A stretch of 64,000 nt of DNA. Origin: Hormoscilla sp. GM7CHS1pb. Its GTDB lineage: Bacteria > Cyanobacteriota > Cyanobacteriia > Cyanobacteriales > Desertifilaceae. Of this stretch, positions 56,115 through 64,000 are shown piece after piece (the stretch's first letter is position 1; every line of letters begins with the position of its first letter). The translations under genes and the position numbers were made by a program. The stretch spans positions 620,001-684,000 of the forward strand of contig JACONN010000006.1 of assembly GCA_014323675.1 (NCBI GenBank), in the 5' to 3' direction. Below the pieces are notes generated by a model that saw only the letters and a program-made list of their open reading frames with translations, had not been told where the DNA came from and did not search any database.

Positions 56115-56900
56115 GAAAAGCGTTTCATGACATTTGTGAAAGATATCATTTCCAGTTCTGTTGAGGAAGGTAACCAACCCTTGGTAATGATTGATTCTTC
56201 TAATTGCGTCAGGCTATGGCCTTGGCTCGCAGATCACAGAATAAATGCCAACAACATTGAATTTAAGATGAAATCGGGAAGTCCCCTCTACGAGCATATG
56301 CAAGAAGAGTGGCAAGGCGCACGTATAATTCGGATCCGCCAAGAACTGGCTCCAGGTATTATTGAGAAAAAAGACCGAGAGTTAGCAGAGACAACTCTTG
56401 AAGATGCCAGAGATAAAAAGGAACTAAAGCCTACCTACTGGATCCCCTCAGCATCGAGTCCAATGGAGTTATTTAGGCTTAATGTTATTACAGGAACTAA
56501 TTGCAGTGCTTATCTATCAGTAGGACGTAAAACACTTCAGCAGGAATTTCGCGGACAAAGTTGCTATCGTGGTATAGAAAAACCGGTTCCTCTCAAAACT
56601 TCGGATGCTAAAGAAAAAGTGAAAAATCCAGCTGGATTAGTCGTTCACGAACTAACAACGATATCCCCATTTACCGATCAGTGGCCAACTCCCAATCCCC
56701 TGGAAATTGTCGTGACGTTACGACAACCGGAAGATGATTGCGATCGCCTGGCAGCACTGGTAGAATCATTGCGTTACGGCTTCGGTCACTACGGAGATTG
56801 GACGAGTTTACCAGCACCGCTCTTTTTCGAGCGCGTTGTCCGAGATTATATCAGTGCATTTACACTCTCTGATGAAGAGGATGAAGCTGAAGAAGATTGA
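56115..56900 (+). CDS. pPIWI-RE protein, exon 2 (RNase H/PIWI domain)
   Basis: Exon 2 continues in frame with exon 1 (EKRFMTFVKDIISSSVEEG) and encodes the RNase H-fold PIWI core. It contains PLVMIDSSNCVRLWPWLAD (first core strand), ARIIRIRQELAPGI with the conserved R and E that name the family, YWIPSASSPMELFRLNVITG, and a C-terminal HYGDWTSLPAPLFFERVVRDYI segment. An ORF starting at 56004 overlaps the intron but is not the real N-terminus. Whether nuclease activity is intact cannot be seen from these motifs. Confidence 0.88.
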   Translation, partial: EKRFMTFVKDIISSSVEEGNQPLVMIDSSNCVRLWPWLADHRINANNIEFKMKSGSPLYEHMQEEWQGARIIRIRQELAPGIIEKKDRELAETTLEDARDKKELKPTYWIPSASSPMELFRLNVITGTNCSAYLSVGRKTLQQEFRGQSCYRGIEKPVPLKTSDAKEKVKNPAGLVVHELTTISPFTDQWPTPNPLEIVVTLRQPEDDCDRLAALVESLRYGFGHYGDWTSLPAPLFFERVVRDYISAFTLSDEEDEAEED

Positions 56901-57440
56901 AAGAAATAAGTATCACCGACCAGAACAGAACAACGTTGTCTTCGGCGATCGCCCCAATACAAGTTTGGGACTGGCATCGGGGCGATCGGGACCGAACCGC
57001 AAATTAAGCGCTATTATTGGAACCCCGATCCTTGTCCGCAGCGCTATGGGTTTCGACAAGCGGTCCGTTGGATATAGTCTGTTAATGCCCATCCAGGAAT
57101 ATCATAGCTTCGCGGAGTGCATCGGTGACGATATTATCATGACTAACCGCATGGAGAATGGCTTTGCAGCTCGATCGTGAATTTTTGTAGTGTGAACGTG
57201 TGAACGAGTCGCATAGTAGGCTGAGTTGAGGAAGGAGCACTCTTTCGCAGGCACTCCTGTGCGTTAAACTAAGAATTGACTGGGCTCTGGATGCCGAAGC
57301 TTAGTTAGATATGGCGATCGGATCCTGGTAAACAGATCGGTTGGTAGGATTATAGCAGCGATCGCCGATCGGGGCTATCTGGATAACCCCAGGTTTTAGC
57401 GAATGGGCTAGATTAGAGAGAAAAGAGGAAATGGATAAAT
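56901..57440. repeat. Spacer with the GACTGGGCTCTGGATGCC repeat, copy 1
   Basis: No gene is supported. A repeat core at 57248-57322 reads GCAGGCACTCCTGTGCGTTA, then GACTGGGCTCTGGATGCCG and TTAGATATGGCGATCGG; relatives lie at 57664, 58772, 61260 and (partial) 45207. The frame between 56900 and 57180 has no known relatives. Confidence 0.6.
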
Positions 57441-57647
57441 ATGGGTGAAAATAAGATAAAAGAAATTATTTTCTTGGTGGAAGACGATCCAGAAAACGGT
57501 TATATTGCTAAAGCGATCGGGGAATCTATTTTTACTCAAGCCGATAGCCTGCAAGAACTGCGAGAAATGATTAAAGATGCTGTTCATTGCCATTATCCCG
57601 ACGAGCAAAATTGTCCTCAACCGGTAGCTGTTGTCCGTCACTATTAG
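57441..57647 (+). CDS. HicB-like antitoxin protein, without a HicA partner
   Basis: A 68-residue protein (MGENKIKEIIFLVEDDPENGYIAKAIGESIFTQADSLQELREMIKDAVHCHY) with the HicB-type beta-sheet fold. Relatives are usually paired with a HicA toxin, but no HicA gene follows; instead the 110-bp repeat and a mobile element come next. Partial copies of its 3' end lie at about 58725-58745 and 61147-61236. Confidence 0.75.
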   Translation: MGENKIKEIIFLVEDDPENGYIAKAIGESIFTQADSLQELREMIKDAVHCHYPDEQNCPQPVAVVRHY

Positions 57648-57663
57648 TCAAGGAGCTATTGAC

Positions 57664-57893
57664 AGCAGGCACAAAGATGCGTTAAGCTAATAATTGACTG
57701 GGCTGGAGGATGCCGAAACTTAGTTGGGTGCATCTCACTTTTGACATTCGTAGGTTGGGTTGACGTTAGGAAACCCAACAAGCGCAAAGCTAACAACATC
57801 TCGCGGGTTGGGTTTCGTGCCTCAACCCAACCTACGACATTAATATTTTTGCAAATATGAGATGCACCCACTTAGTTGGATATGGCGATCGGG
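57664..57893. repeat. GACTGGGCTC repeat, copy 2, interrupted by a mobile element
   Basis: The repeat runs 57664-57725 and resumes at 57870; the 144-bp element in between has an ACTTAGTT duplication on both sides. Confidence 0.85.
57726..57869. mobile_element. 144-bp GGGTGCATC-type element
   Basis: The ends are GGGTGCATCTC and GAGATGCACCC. The target duplication ACTTAGTT lies at 57718-57725 and 57870-57877. The interior contains CGTAGGTTGGGTT...AACCCAACCTACG, a second inverted repeat. Confidence 0.92.
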
Positions 57894-57991
57894 TACTTAT
57901 ATCACAGGCTATATGACATGGAGAAGCGTCTGGGTGGGAAGATTGGGTCTGTTTAAGTATGATAGAAAAATAAATGATAGGATAGCAATCA

Positions 57992-58243
57992 ATGTCTAAA
58001 GAATTAGTTGAATTAATGAGACAAGCAAATGCACTAACGCCAGATGAGCAACTACAACTAATCGCTCATCTAGTAGAAAGTATCGGACATTGCCAAATCG
58101 AAGCGAAGCCACGCCGAGATGTGATGGAATTTATGGGAATAGCACCCAATATGTTAGGAGGAATGGATGCTCAGGAATATGTCAACCGCATGAGGCGGGG
58201 TGAGTTTCCCGAGCTAGAAATTAAACCAAGGAAAGAAAAGTGA
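57992..58243 (+). CDS. Antitoxin-like protein of a PIN module
   Basis: An 83-residue protein (MSKELVELMRQANALTPDEQLQLIAHLVESIGHCQ) with a helical, acidic-basic layout usual for antitoxins of PIN toxins. It overlaps the following gene by 4 bp (GTGA), supporting coupling. Confidence 0.75.
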   Translation: MSKELVELMRQANALTPDEQLQLIAHLVESIGHCQIEAKPRRDVMEFMGIAPNMLGGMDAQEYVNRMRRGEFPELEIKPRKEK

Positions 58244-58650
58244 GCATTGATGAAAGTATACAGAGTATAACCAGGCTGTTTCTGGACACTGCGCCAGTCA
58301 TCTACCTGGTTGAGCAAAACACGCAATACTTAGTATTAGTCAGAGCAGTGTTCCAGTGTATTCGAGAGGGTTCGCCAATAGCTGTAACCTCACCCGTAAC
58401 TTTGGCAGAGTGTTTGGTTCATCCCTATACTCGTGGAGACATGCAACTGCAACAAAACTTCATTCAATTAATTACAAATACCAAGAACATAGACTTCCTA
58501 TCAATTAACCAAAATATAGCACTGCAAGCGGCTGAACTGCGGGCTAGATACAATCTCTCTCTAACAGATGCTTTTCAAGTTGCTATGCTCAAGCGAGTCA
58601 CGGAATTGCAAATATTAGTCCTGAATGACTTTTTAGATCCTGCTGAGTAG
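58240..58650 (+). CDS. PIN-domain toxin (VapC-like)
   Basis: A 136-residue protein with LFLDTAPVIYLVEQ (first aspartate), TLAECLVHPYTRGD (glutamate) and LSLTDAFQVAMLKRVTELQILVLNDFLD (further acidic residues), the PIN nuclease pattern. It starts with GTG inside the upstream gene. Confidence 0.88.
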   Translation: MSIDESIQSITRLFLDTAPVIYLVEQNTQYLVLVRAVFQCIREGSPIAVTSPVTLAECLVHPYTRGDMQLQQNFIQLITNTKNIDFLSINQNIALQAAELRARYNLSLTDAFQVAMLKRVTELQILVLNDFLDPAE

Positions 58651-58771
58651 CACCCCATTGACTAGCGCTCCGACGTCGCGCACTGCCTATACGGAATCTG
58701 GTGGTAGCATAGCAAAGCGTGAGAGCGACCTGTTGTCCGTCACTATTGTCAAGCCAAAGTAGCAATTGACA

Positions 58772-58847
58772 GCAGGCACTCCGATGCGTTAAGCTAAGAA
58801 TTGACTGGGCCTCTGGATGCCGAAGCTTAGTTGGATATGGCGATCGG
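58772..58847. repeat. GACTGGGC repeat, copy 3
   Basis: Core with GCAGGCACTCCGATGCGTTA and TTGGATATGGCGATCGG. It is preceded by a fragment of the HicB-like gene's 3' end (GTTGTCCGTCACTATT). Confidence 0.75.
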
Positions 58848-58926
58848 ATCGGGAAAATAGGGAGTTCGAGCGAAAATGGCCATTTCGATCCCGATCGCAA
58901 GATCGGAAGGAGTTGTTCGGAATCGT

Positions 58927-59151
58927 GCGATCGCCGGTTCAACGAAAAAGAAAGAATTACAAGTAGTTTTCTGAATAACGTTATCTCTAAAGAATAACTC
59001 ATGCTACAATGAAGAAATAATGACACAGATAGAAAGGTCGATCGCCGAGTAAGAGTCAGACTTGAGATTTGCGCGATTCAAAAACTGTAGCGGTTAAAAT
59101 CTTAGATATACAAACCTGAGATTCACTATTCTGTCAGAACTGGAGGTCTAA
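58927..59151. repeat. Duplicated upstream region of DUF262 genes, copy 1
   Basis: About 225 bp nearly identical to 61632-61856, including TAGTTTTCTGAATAACG, CATGCTACAATGAAGAAA (a likely promoter) and the GGAGGTC ribosome site. Confidence 0.85.
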
Positions 59152-59650
59152 ATGCCAAAAGCCCCAACAATAGCACCGGAACCCAAGATTACGCACGAAC
59201 ACAGAGAAGCAGCAGAAGCAGAAATCCGGGAAAAGCAAAAAACAGTTGACTATAACACGAAAGAATTACCAGTGACATTGCTTGTCCAGAAATACCGAGA
59301 TGGGCTGGATGAAGACACCAATGAGTTGTATATACCAGACTATCAACGCGATCTGATGTGGGACGAAAGTCGGCAGTCAAAGTTTATTGAATCTATTTTT
59401 TCTAGGATTACCTACCCATATTGTTGTGGCCGATCTGCGACCAAAGCCAGAAGATGATGGGGAGGATTTAGGTCGGTTAGAAATTGTTGATGGAACTCAA
59501 CGTATCCGTACTTTAGACAGATTTCTCAATAACGAGCTACAGTTGTGTGGACTAGAAAAGCTCAAGAAACTTAACAACTTCAAATTCCGCGATTTGTCCC
59601 TAGCAAGACAAAGACGCTTTAACAGGGCGAGTGTCGCCCGATATGCTGTC
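59152..59650 (+). pseudogene. DUF262 protein pseudogene, truncated and frameshifted
   Basis: It starts MPKAPTIAPEPKITHEHREAAEAEIREKQKTVDYN and is a close copy of the intact gene at 61857. A shift near 59400 moves the frame from ESIF to LGLPTHIVVADLRPK; it contains EIVDGTQRIRTLDRFLN and breaks off after ARQRRFNRAS, so about two thirds of the protein is missing. No function is expected. From 59650 to 59867 there is no gene I can name. Confidence 0.85.
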
Positions 59651-59867
59651 GGGTAGTTTCGTTCCCATCAATATCGACTTGTTCTAAGGCTGTACTCAGG
59701 GCAATATCTGTAGGGGAGTTCTGGTATCAAATCTGGGAAAACTGCGATCGATGCAATGCCAGAATGCTTCTCCCTGGCAAAGGCTGTGCGGGCACACCAT
59801 CCGATTTTTCCGGAACGGTTCGGGGGTAAAGCGAACTATAATTAAAGCAGAACCACCTATTGAAAAA

Positions 59868-60434
59868 ATGACAGAGATAGCGGAAATAGATAAAATAGTA
59901 GCAGTATCGAATACAGGACCGCTAATTTCAGCATTTGAATCTGGTCGGACCGACTTGCTCAAGCGATACTTTTCCCTAATTTACATCAGTTCTTCAGAGT
60001 TAGCAGAGTTTGCCAATCATGGATGGACAGCAGAAATTAACCAATTAATTGCTGAGGGCTTTGTAGTTGTGATAGAATTGAATGTTACCGAACAACAGCA
60101 AGCAGAAGCAGTGGCGCAGCAAATTGCCAAATTACCGACATCTGGAAACCCGGACTGGCGTCACCACCTTCCTGAAGCAGAGGCGATCGCCCTGACTCAG
60201 GAAAGAACAGAGTTAGGAGTAGGGATAATTCTTTTAGATGAGAAAGCGGCGCGTCAGATAGCGAGGGAACTGGGACTAAGACTCACAGGATTTCCCGGTG
60301 TGGTAGGATGGTGTGGAAGGGATGGATTTTTGACGAAGTCAGACATTCGACAAGTGCTAAAAACTTGCCAGCAGCAAGGCACTTACTATAGCGATCGACT
60401 AATTGAGACATTAGCAGAAAATTACGGGAGGTAA
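59868..60434 (+). CDS. DUF3368 PIN-like toxin
   Basis: I chose MTEIAEIDKIVAVSNTGPLISAFESGRTDLLKRYF. VSNTGPL is the DUF3368 start, and later EAEAIALTQ, IILLDEKAARQIARELGL and TGFPGVVGW follow, a PIN-like layout. The usual small antitoxin sits 3 bp downstream here rather than upstream. Toxin activity is likely but unproven. Confidence 0.8.
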   Translation: MTEIAEIDKIVAVSNTGPLISAFESGRTDLLKRYFSLIYISSSELAEFANHGWTAEINQLIAEGFVVVIELNVTEQQQAEAVAQQIAKLPTSGNPDWRHHLPEAEAIALTQERTELGVGIILLDEKAARQIARELGLRLTGFPGVVGWCGRDGFLTKSDIRQVLKTCQQQGTYYSDRLIETLAENYGR

Positions 60435-60437
60435 AAT

Positions 60438-60680
60438 ATGAAAAAGACAGTACCAGAACCAAATGCCGAGTTATTATCAGCGGAGGAAGTACATGACGAT
60501 GTTATGTCGTTACAGTCAGCTTTAGAGCAGCGAAAAGCGGAACGACAAGCCTATAATATCTTAGAGCGTCCGCAAATAAAAAAAATGCTATCCCAAGTAA
60601 TAGCCAGCGGGGTATGTGCCAACGAAGCAGAAGCGATAGAACGAGCATTGAAGACGCTAGTAACGGCGGTAAGTAACTAG
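60438..60680 (+). CDS. Small partner of the DUF3368 protein, possible antitoxin
   Basis: An 80-residue charged helical protein (MKKTVPEPNAELLSAEEVHDDVMSLQSAL) starting 3 bp after the toxin. The C-terminal segment ASGVCANEAEAIERALKTLV is like the DNA-binding end of small antitoxins. A GGGAGG ribosome site precedes it. Confidence 0.65.
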   Translation: MKKTVPEPNAELLSAEEVHDDVMSLQSALEQRKAERQAYNILERPQIKKMLSQVIASGVCANEAEAIERALKTLVTAVSN

Positions 60681-60959
60681 CAAACTATGGACAATGCTTG
60701 TAAGTAATAGGACAAAATTAATTTCACTGTGGACTGGACGTAGGGCACTGCCCACCACCATTGCAAGAGTTAAGCCAACTCAATAATGTGTAAATATATA
60801 AGTCGGTCCACCTACTTATTATAGGACTAATACGGACGTTGTAGTTGAGGCTCTGCGGACAGTCACAAAAAGCTAATGCCACCGCGAGGTAGAGCCTCTT
60901 GCACCCGTTTCCAGCGATCGCCAGTGCCAATGAGAGTATAAAACAGTTGTCGATATTGC
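60681..60959. other. Spacer with no gene
   Basis: A reverse open frame runs through this spacer, but it is made of repeat sequence and the HicB remnant in antisense. A CCGCGAGGTAGAGCCTCTTGC motif near 60880 resembles the long direct repeat at 47306. Confidence 0.4.
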
Positions 60960-61101
60960 GGGTGCATCCCAAATTTGCAAAGATATGGGACTGTAGGGGC
61001 GAAGCATTCGGACAACCAATATGACACAAAACTATAGATAACTCTCCGAATGCTTCGCCCTTACGAAGAAGAATGCACCCTTGCGAAAGTGGGAGGCACC
61101 C
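60960..61101. mobile_element. 142-bp GGGTGCATC-type element
   Basis: The ends are GGGTGCATCCC and GAGGCACCC. The target duplication GATATTGC lies at 60952-60959 and 61102-61109. The interior holds the GGGCGAAGCATTCGG hairpin arms also seen in the 120-bp copies. Confidence 0.92.
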
Positions 61102-61146
61102 GATATTGCCTTCGCAGTTACTATCGAACGTCTTCAAAAACTTTAA

Positions 61147-61236
61147 CTGCGAGAATTGATCGAAGATGCAGTTCATTGCCATTATCCTGACGAGCAAAAT
61201 TGTCCTCAACCGGTAGCTATTGTCAGTCACTATTGA
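61147..61236 (+). pseudogene. 3' remnant of a HicB-like gene
   Basis: The frame LRELIEDAVHCHYPDEQNC, then PQPVAIVSHY, is nearly identical to the end of the 57441 gene. The N-terminal half is absent. Confidence 0.8.
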
Positions 61237-61259
61237 GAAACTGAAAGGAGCACTCTTTC

Positions 61260-61335
61260 GCAGGCACTCCGATGCGTTAAACTAAGAATTGACTGGGCTC
61301 TGGATGCCGAAGCTTAGTTAGATATGGTGATCGCG
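61260..61335. repeat. GACTGGGCTC repeat, copy 4
   Basis: Matches copy 1 at 57248 on both sides, including CAGATCGATTGGTGC-like sequence and ATTATAGCAGCGATCGCC that follow. Confidence 0.75.
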
Positions 61336-61631
61336 TCCCTGTAAACAGATCGATTGGTGCTATTATAGCAGCGATCGCCATGATTGGCCATAGGATCGGG
61401 AAAATAGGGAGTTCGATCCAAAATGGCCATTTCGATCGGGAACACAAGATAAGAAGGGTGACCCCAGAGTTGTTCGTACCCTTTTCATTTTCCTAAAATG
61501 GCCATCTTGTTCCCCGACCCCAAGGAGAGGGAAGATTCTCAACAGTTAAAATTAATTGATAATATTAAGGATGAAACCACAAAAATTAGTTCAACTACAC
61601 CTTGACAGGGGTGGGGGCCTAAACTAATCAG

Positions 61632-61856
61632 GCGATCGCCGGTTCAACGAAAAAGAAAGAATTACAAGTAGTTTTCTGAATAACGTTATCTCTAAAGAAT
61701 AACTCATGCTACAATGAAGAAAGAATGACACAAATAGAAAGGTCGATCGCCGAGTAAGAGTCAGACTTGAGATTTGCGCGATTCAAAAACTGTAGCGGTT
61801 AAAATCTTAGATATACAAACCTGAGATTCACTATTCTGTAAGAACAGGAGGTCTAA
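61632..61856. repeat. Duplicated upstream region of DUF262 genes, copy 2
   Basis: Second copy of 58927-59151, directly before the intact DUF262 gene, with CATGCTACAATGAAGAAA and an AGGAGGTC ribosome site at 61846. Confidence 0.85.
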
Positions 61857-62963
61857 ATGCCAAAAGCCCCAAACATACCACCGGAACCCGAGATTACACA
61901 CGAAAAAAGAGAAGTAGCAGAAGCAGAAATCAGGGAAAAGCAAAAAACAGTTGACTATGACACAAAAGAATATCCCGTGGAAGTGCTTGTCCTGAAATAC
62001 CGAGATGGACTGGATGAAGATACCAATGAGTTGTATATACCCGACTATCAGCGAGATATGATTTGGGAAGAAACTCGGCAGTCAAAGTTTATTGAATCAA
62101 TTTTTCTAGGACTACCTATTCCCTATATTTTTGTTGCAGATCTGCGACCAAAGCAAGAAGATGATGAAGATGATTTAGCCCGGTTAGAAATTGTTGATGG
62201 AACTCAACGTATCCGTACTTTAGACAGATTCCTCAATAATGAACTAAAACTGCGTGGACTAGAAAAGTTAAAGAATCTTAACAACTTCAAATTCAGCGAT
62301 TTGCCCATGGCAAGACGGAGACGCTTCAACCGTGCTACCATTCGCATGATTGTGCTAACTGAGAAAGCTGATGAAGAAACGCGACGGGATATGTTTGAAC
62401 GTATCAATACAGGTAGCGTCCAACTAAATGACATGGAGAAGCGTCGAGGTATATCTCCTGGCCAGTTTGTCAAACTTCTTGAAGAACTCGCCAAAACTCC
62501 CAAATTTATTAAACTATGTCCTATATCAGAAACACTTGTCCGCAAACGCGAACCTGAAGAATTTGTGTTACGTTTTTTTGCCTACTTAAATAACTATCAG
62601 AAGTTTGAAAGACAGGTTAATGTGTTTCTTAATGAATATCTAGAAAAACATAACAATGATGGAATTGACCGAGATGGTATGGGCTCTGAATTTCACAAAA
62701 TGTTAGACTTTGTTGACAAATACTTTCCCAATGGATTTAGTAAATCCAAAGGTCATGTAAGAATACCAAGAATTCGCTTCGAGGCAATTTCTGTAGGTGT
62801 TGCACTGGCTTTGAGAGAAAAGAGCGATCTCGAACCAAAATCAATGGCGTGGCTTGACTCACCAGAATTCAAGGAATATACCACCTCAGATGCAAGCAAC
62901 TCCAGACCTAAAGTAAAGCGGCGTATCGAATATGTTCGCGATCGACTTCTCGGTAAATCATGA
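61857..62963 (+). CDS. DUF262 (GmrS-like, ParB-related NTPase) protein
   Basis: A 368-residue protein with the DUF262 core: IPDYQRDMIWEETRQSKFIESIFLGLPIP, the DGQQR-type EIVDGTQRIRTL, then RATIRMIVLTEKADEETRRDMFERINTGSVQLNDMEKRRG. DUF262 proteins hydrolyse nucleotides in phage-restriction systems such as GmrSD. The C-terminal half is helical. It overlaps the HEPN gene by 4 bp. A truncated copy lies at 59152. Confidence 0.88.
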   Translation: MPKAPNIPPEPEITHEKREVAEAEIREKQKTVDYDTKEYPVEVLVLKYRDGLDEDTNELYIPDYQRDMIWEETRQSKFIESIFLGLPIPYIFVADLRPKQEDDEDDLARLEIVDGTQRIRTLDRFLNNELKLRGLEKLKNLNNFKFSDLPMARRRRFNRATIRMIVLTEKADEETRRDMFERINTGSVQLNDMEKRRGISPGQFVKLLEELAKTPKFIKLCPISETLVRKREPEEFVLRFFAYLNNYQKFERQVNVFLNEYLEKHNNDGIDRDGMGSEFHKMLDFVDKYFPNGFSKSKGHVRIPRIRFEAISVGVALALREKSDLEPKSMAWLDSPEFKEYTTSDASNSRPKVKRRIEYVRDRLLGKS

Positions 62964-63658
62964 CAAGCACATTATTTCAGGACTTCAATGAACGCTCTCA
63001 GGAAGTGAGCAAATATTTTATGTTCTTGAAGAGTTTGGAGCAGGGGGCTACCAAATTAAGTATGGAAGGTAAGGGAGGAATCCCAAAAATCAAAGAAATT
63101 GATTCTGAGTTAATTAAGACGTTAAAAGCCAGTGGTTTTCTGTTGCTATATAACCTAGTAGAAGCAACAATGCGAAACGCGATCGAAGCAAGATTTTATG
63201 AACTACAAAGTCAAGGAGTTTCCTACGATCAAATTCGACCTGAACTCAAAAAAATTATCCTGAAAAACCTCAAGAAGCGAAACACAGAAAAAATATTTTC
63301 AAGTATAACAGCTATTGCGGTAGATATTATTGCTGCTGGATTTGAGAAAGAAGATCTTTTTTCTGGAAACGTTGATGCTAGAAAAATAAGAGATACGGCA
63401 AAGGAATATGGATTTTCATATCAGACTGACTATGCCAAAACAGGTAATGGAGAGGATTTATTGATAATTAAGTCAAATAGGAATGATTTAGCACATGGCC
63501 ATAAATCTTTTGCCGAGGTAGGGAAACAAAGAACCGCAGATGAGTTATTAAAGATTAAGGAGAAGACAGTCAGCTATTTAAGGGAAATATTGCAAAATAT
63601 TGAACAATATTTATCAAATAAAGAATACTTAGATTCATCGACTACAGGGACTCCTTAA
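62960..63658 (+). CDS. MAE_28990/MAE_18760-like HEPN nuclease
   Basis: A 232-residue helical protein with SNRNDLAHGHKSFAE near residue 175, the Rx4-6H motif of HEPN RNases, and FLLLYNLVEATMRNAIEARFYELQ. HEPN proteins of this type are toxin-like RNases in defence systems. Its start lies inside the DUF262 stop (ATGA), so the two act together. A cytosine methyltransferase lies convergently next to it (4-bp overlap). Confidence 0.88.
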   Translation: MTSTLFQDFNERSQEVSKYFMFLKSLEQGATKLSMEGKGGIPKIKEIDSELIKTLKASGFLLLYNLVEATMRNAIEARFYELQSQGVSYDQIRPELKKIILKNLKKRNTEKIFSSITAIAVDIIAAGFEKEDLFSGNVDARKIRDTAKEYGFSYQTDYAKTGNGEDLLIIKSNRNDLAHGHKSFAEVGKQRTADELLKIKEKTVSYLREILQNIEQYLSNKEYLDSSTTGTP

Positions 63659-64000
63659 TTAAATTGATGAATATGATTTAGGATACTATGAGCAATTACT
63701 TGACCGAGTTTGACCGGCACGGCATTCCCAATTAATCGCCCTACTAGAGAGAACAGCACCGGTTCATCAGGGGCGACAAACTGGTATGTTGGTGGAAAAG
63801 TTTGTAATAAGGCTGCTTCTCTCAGAGAGATAGCCCTATCTTGTTCGGGATGACCAAACCGACCATTGCCAAAACCAAAACACTGGGTAGTAATAGTTGG
63901 GCTAGGTTTATCCCATTTCATTCTACCATACACTGCTGGATAGGTTTTACCGCTCTTTTTTATGTGGCATTTGGCCATTAAGTCTTGAGGCCAATCTCGC
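63655..64000 (-). CDS. DNA cytosine-5 methyltransferase, C-terminal part (cut by window edge)
   Basis: The frame stays open to the right edge (RDWPQDLMAKCHIKKSGKTYPAVYGRMKWDKPSPTITT), so this is the end of a longer gene. It shows PTITTQCFGFGNGRFGHPEQDRAISLREAALLQTFP, typical of motifs IX and X of C5 methyltransferases, and ends GNAVPVKLGQVIAHSIL (motif X). The catalytic PC motif lies outside. It may form a restriction-like locus with DUF262 and HEPN. Confidence 0.9.
   Translation of the reverse strand, partial: RDWPQDLMAKCHIKKSGKTYPAVYGRMKWDKPSPTITTQCFGFGNGRFGHPEQDRAISLREAALLQTFPPTYQFVAPDEPVLFSLVGRLIGNAVPVKLGQVIAHSILNHIHQFN

Noticed and set aside
56836-57180. Frame of 114 codons overlapping the end of exon 2
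   Set aside because: It starts inside the pPIWI-RE gene in another frame and shows no known family.
59696-59962. Minus-strand frame of 88 codons
   Set aside because: It overlaps the real DUF3368 start antisense and has no ribosome site.

Overview
The window is a chromosomal segment of a cyanobacterium, probably a filamentous Oscillatoriales-type genome. The clearest signs are adjacent psaF and psaJ (photosystem I subunits), a ClpC-type ATPase, very many GCGATCGC (HIP1) octamers spread over genes and spacers, an orthocaspase, RTX and WD40 proteins, and dense families of short palindromic repeats. No rRNA, tRNA or CRISPR array was found.

Layout. 1-4844: conserved block with a copper-type P-ATPase (cut by the left edge), an FHA protein, tmk and holB. 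4845-8787: repeat-riddled zone with a nuclease-like pseudogene interrupted by 22-bp repeats, a two-partner-secretion exoprotein remnant, a transposase fragment and a frameshifted coiled-coil membrane protein. 8788-11497: tsaD, psaF-psaJ and gmk. 11498-15178: gene fossils (glycogen phosphorylase tail, adenylate cyclase) and a protease-WD40 gene split by inversion between two 122-bp mobile elements. 15909-24851: frameshifted clpC-type gene, RTX metalloprotease, two candidate orphan toxin/immunity pairs and an Rpn-like nuclease. 25003-36008: accessory island with toxin-antitoxin modules, a bacterial ubiquitin-like E1/E2/JAB operon whose E1 gene carries a 120-bp element, a decayed STAND NTPase, RelE-like toxins and an ABC exporter with a frameshift. 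36288-42890: duplicated small genes, pyrD, a leucine-rich-repeat surface protein and an RTX fragment. 43314-46322: an L,D-transpeptidase-like protein, an orthocaspase and an unknown protein. 46616-64000: a second defence island with a complete three-gene pPIWI-RE cassette (REase, helicase, PIWI), several toxin-antitoxin modules, and a DUF262 / HEPN / cytosine methyltransferase locus.

The most striking observations are: (1) an ORF-less group II intron of about 974 nt sits inside the pPIWI-RE gene, and correct splicing would restore a protein of about 1038 residues; (2) an E1 gene of a ubiquitin-like operon is interrupted by a non-autonomous element with a perfect 8-bp target duplication; (3) target-site duplications are exchanged between the two 122-bp elements around the protease-WD40 gene, which records a DNA inversion; (4) short palindromic repeats have landed inside coding sequences, some in frame (holB, pyrD, the 3' end of gmk) and some gene-breaking. 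The window shows heavy repeat activity and defence-gene turnover next to intact housekeeping genes.
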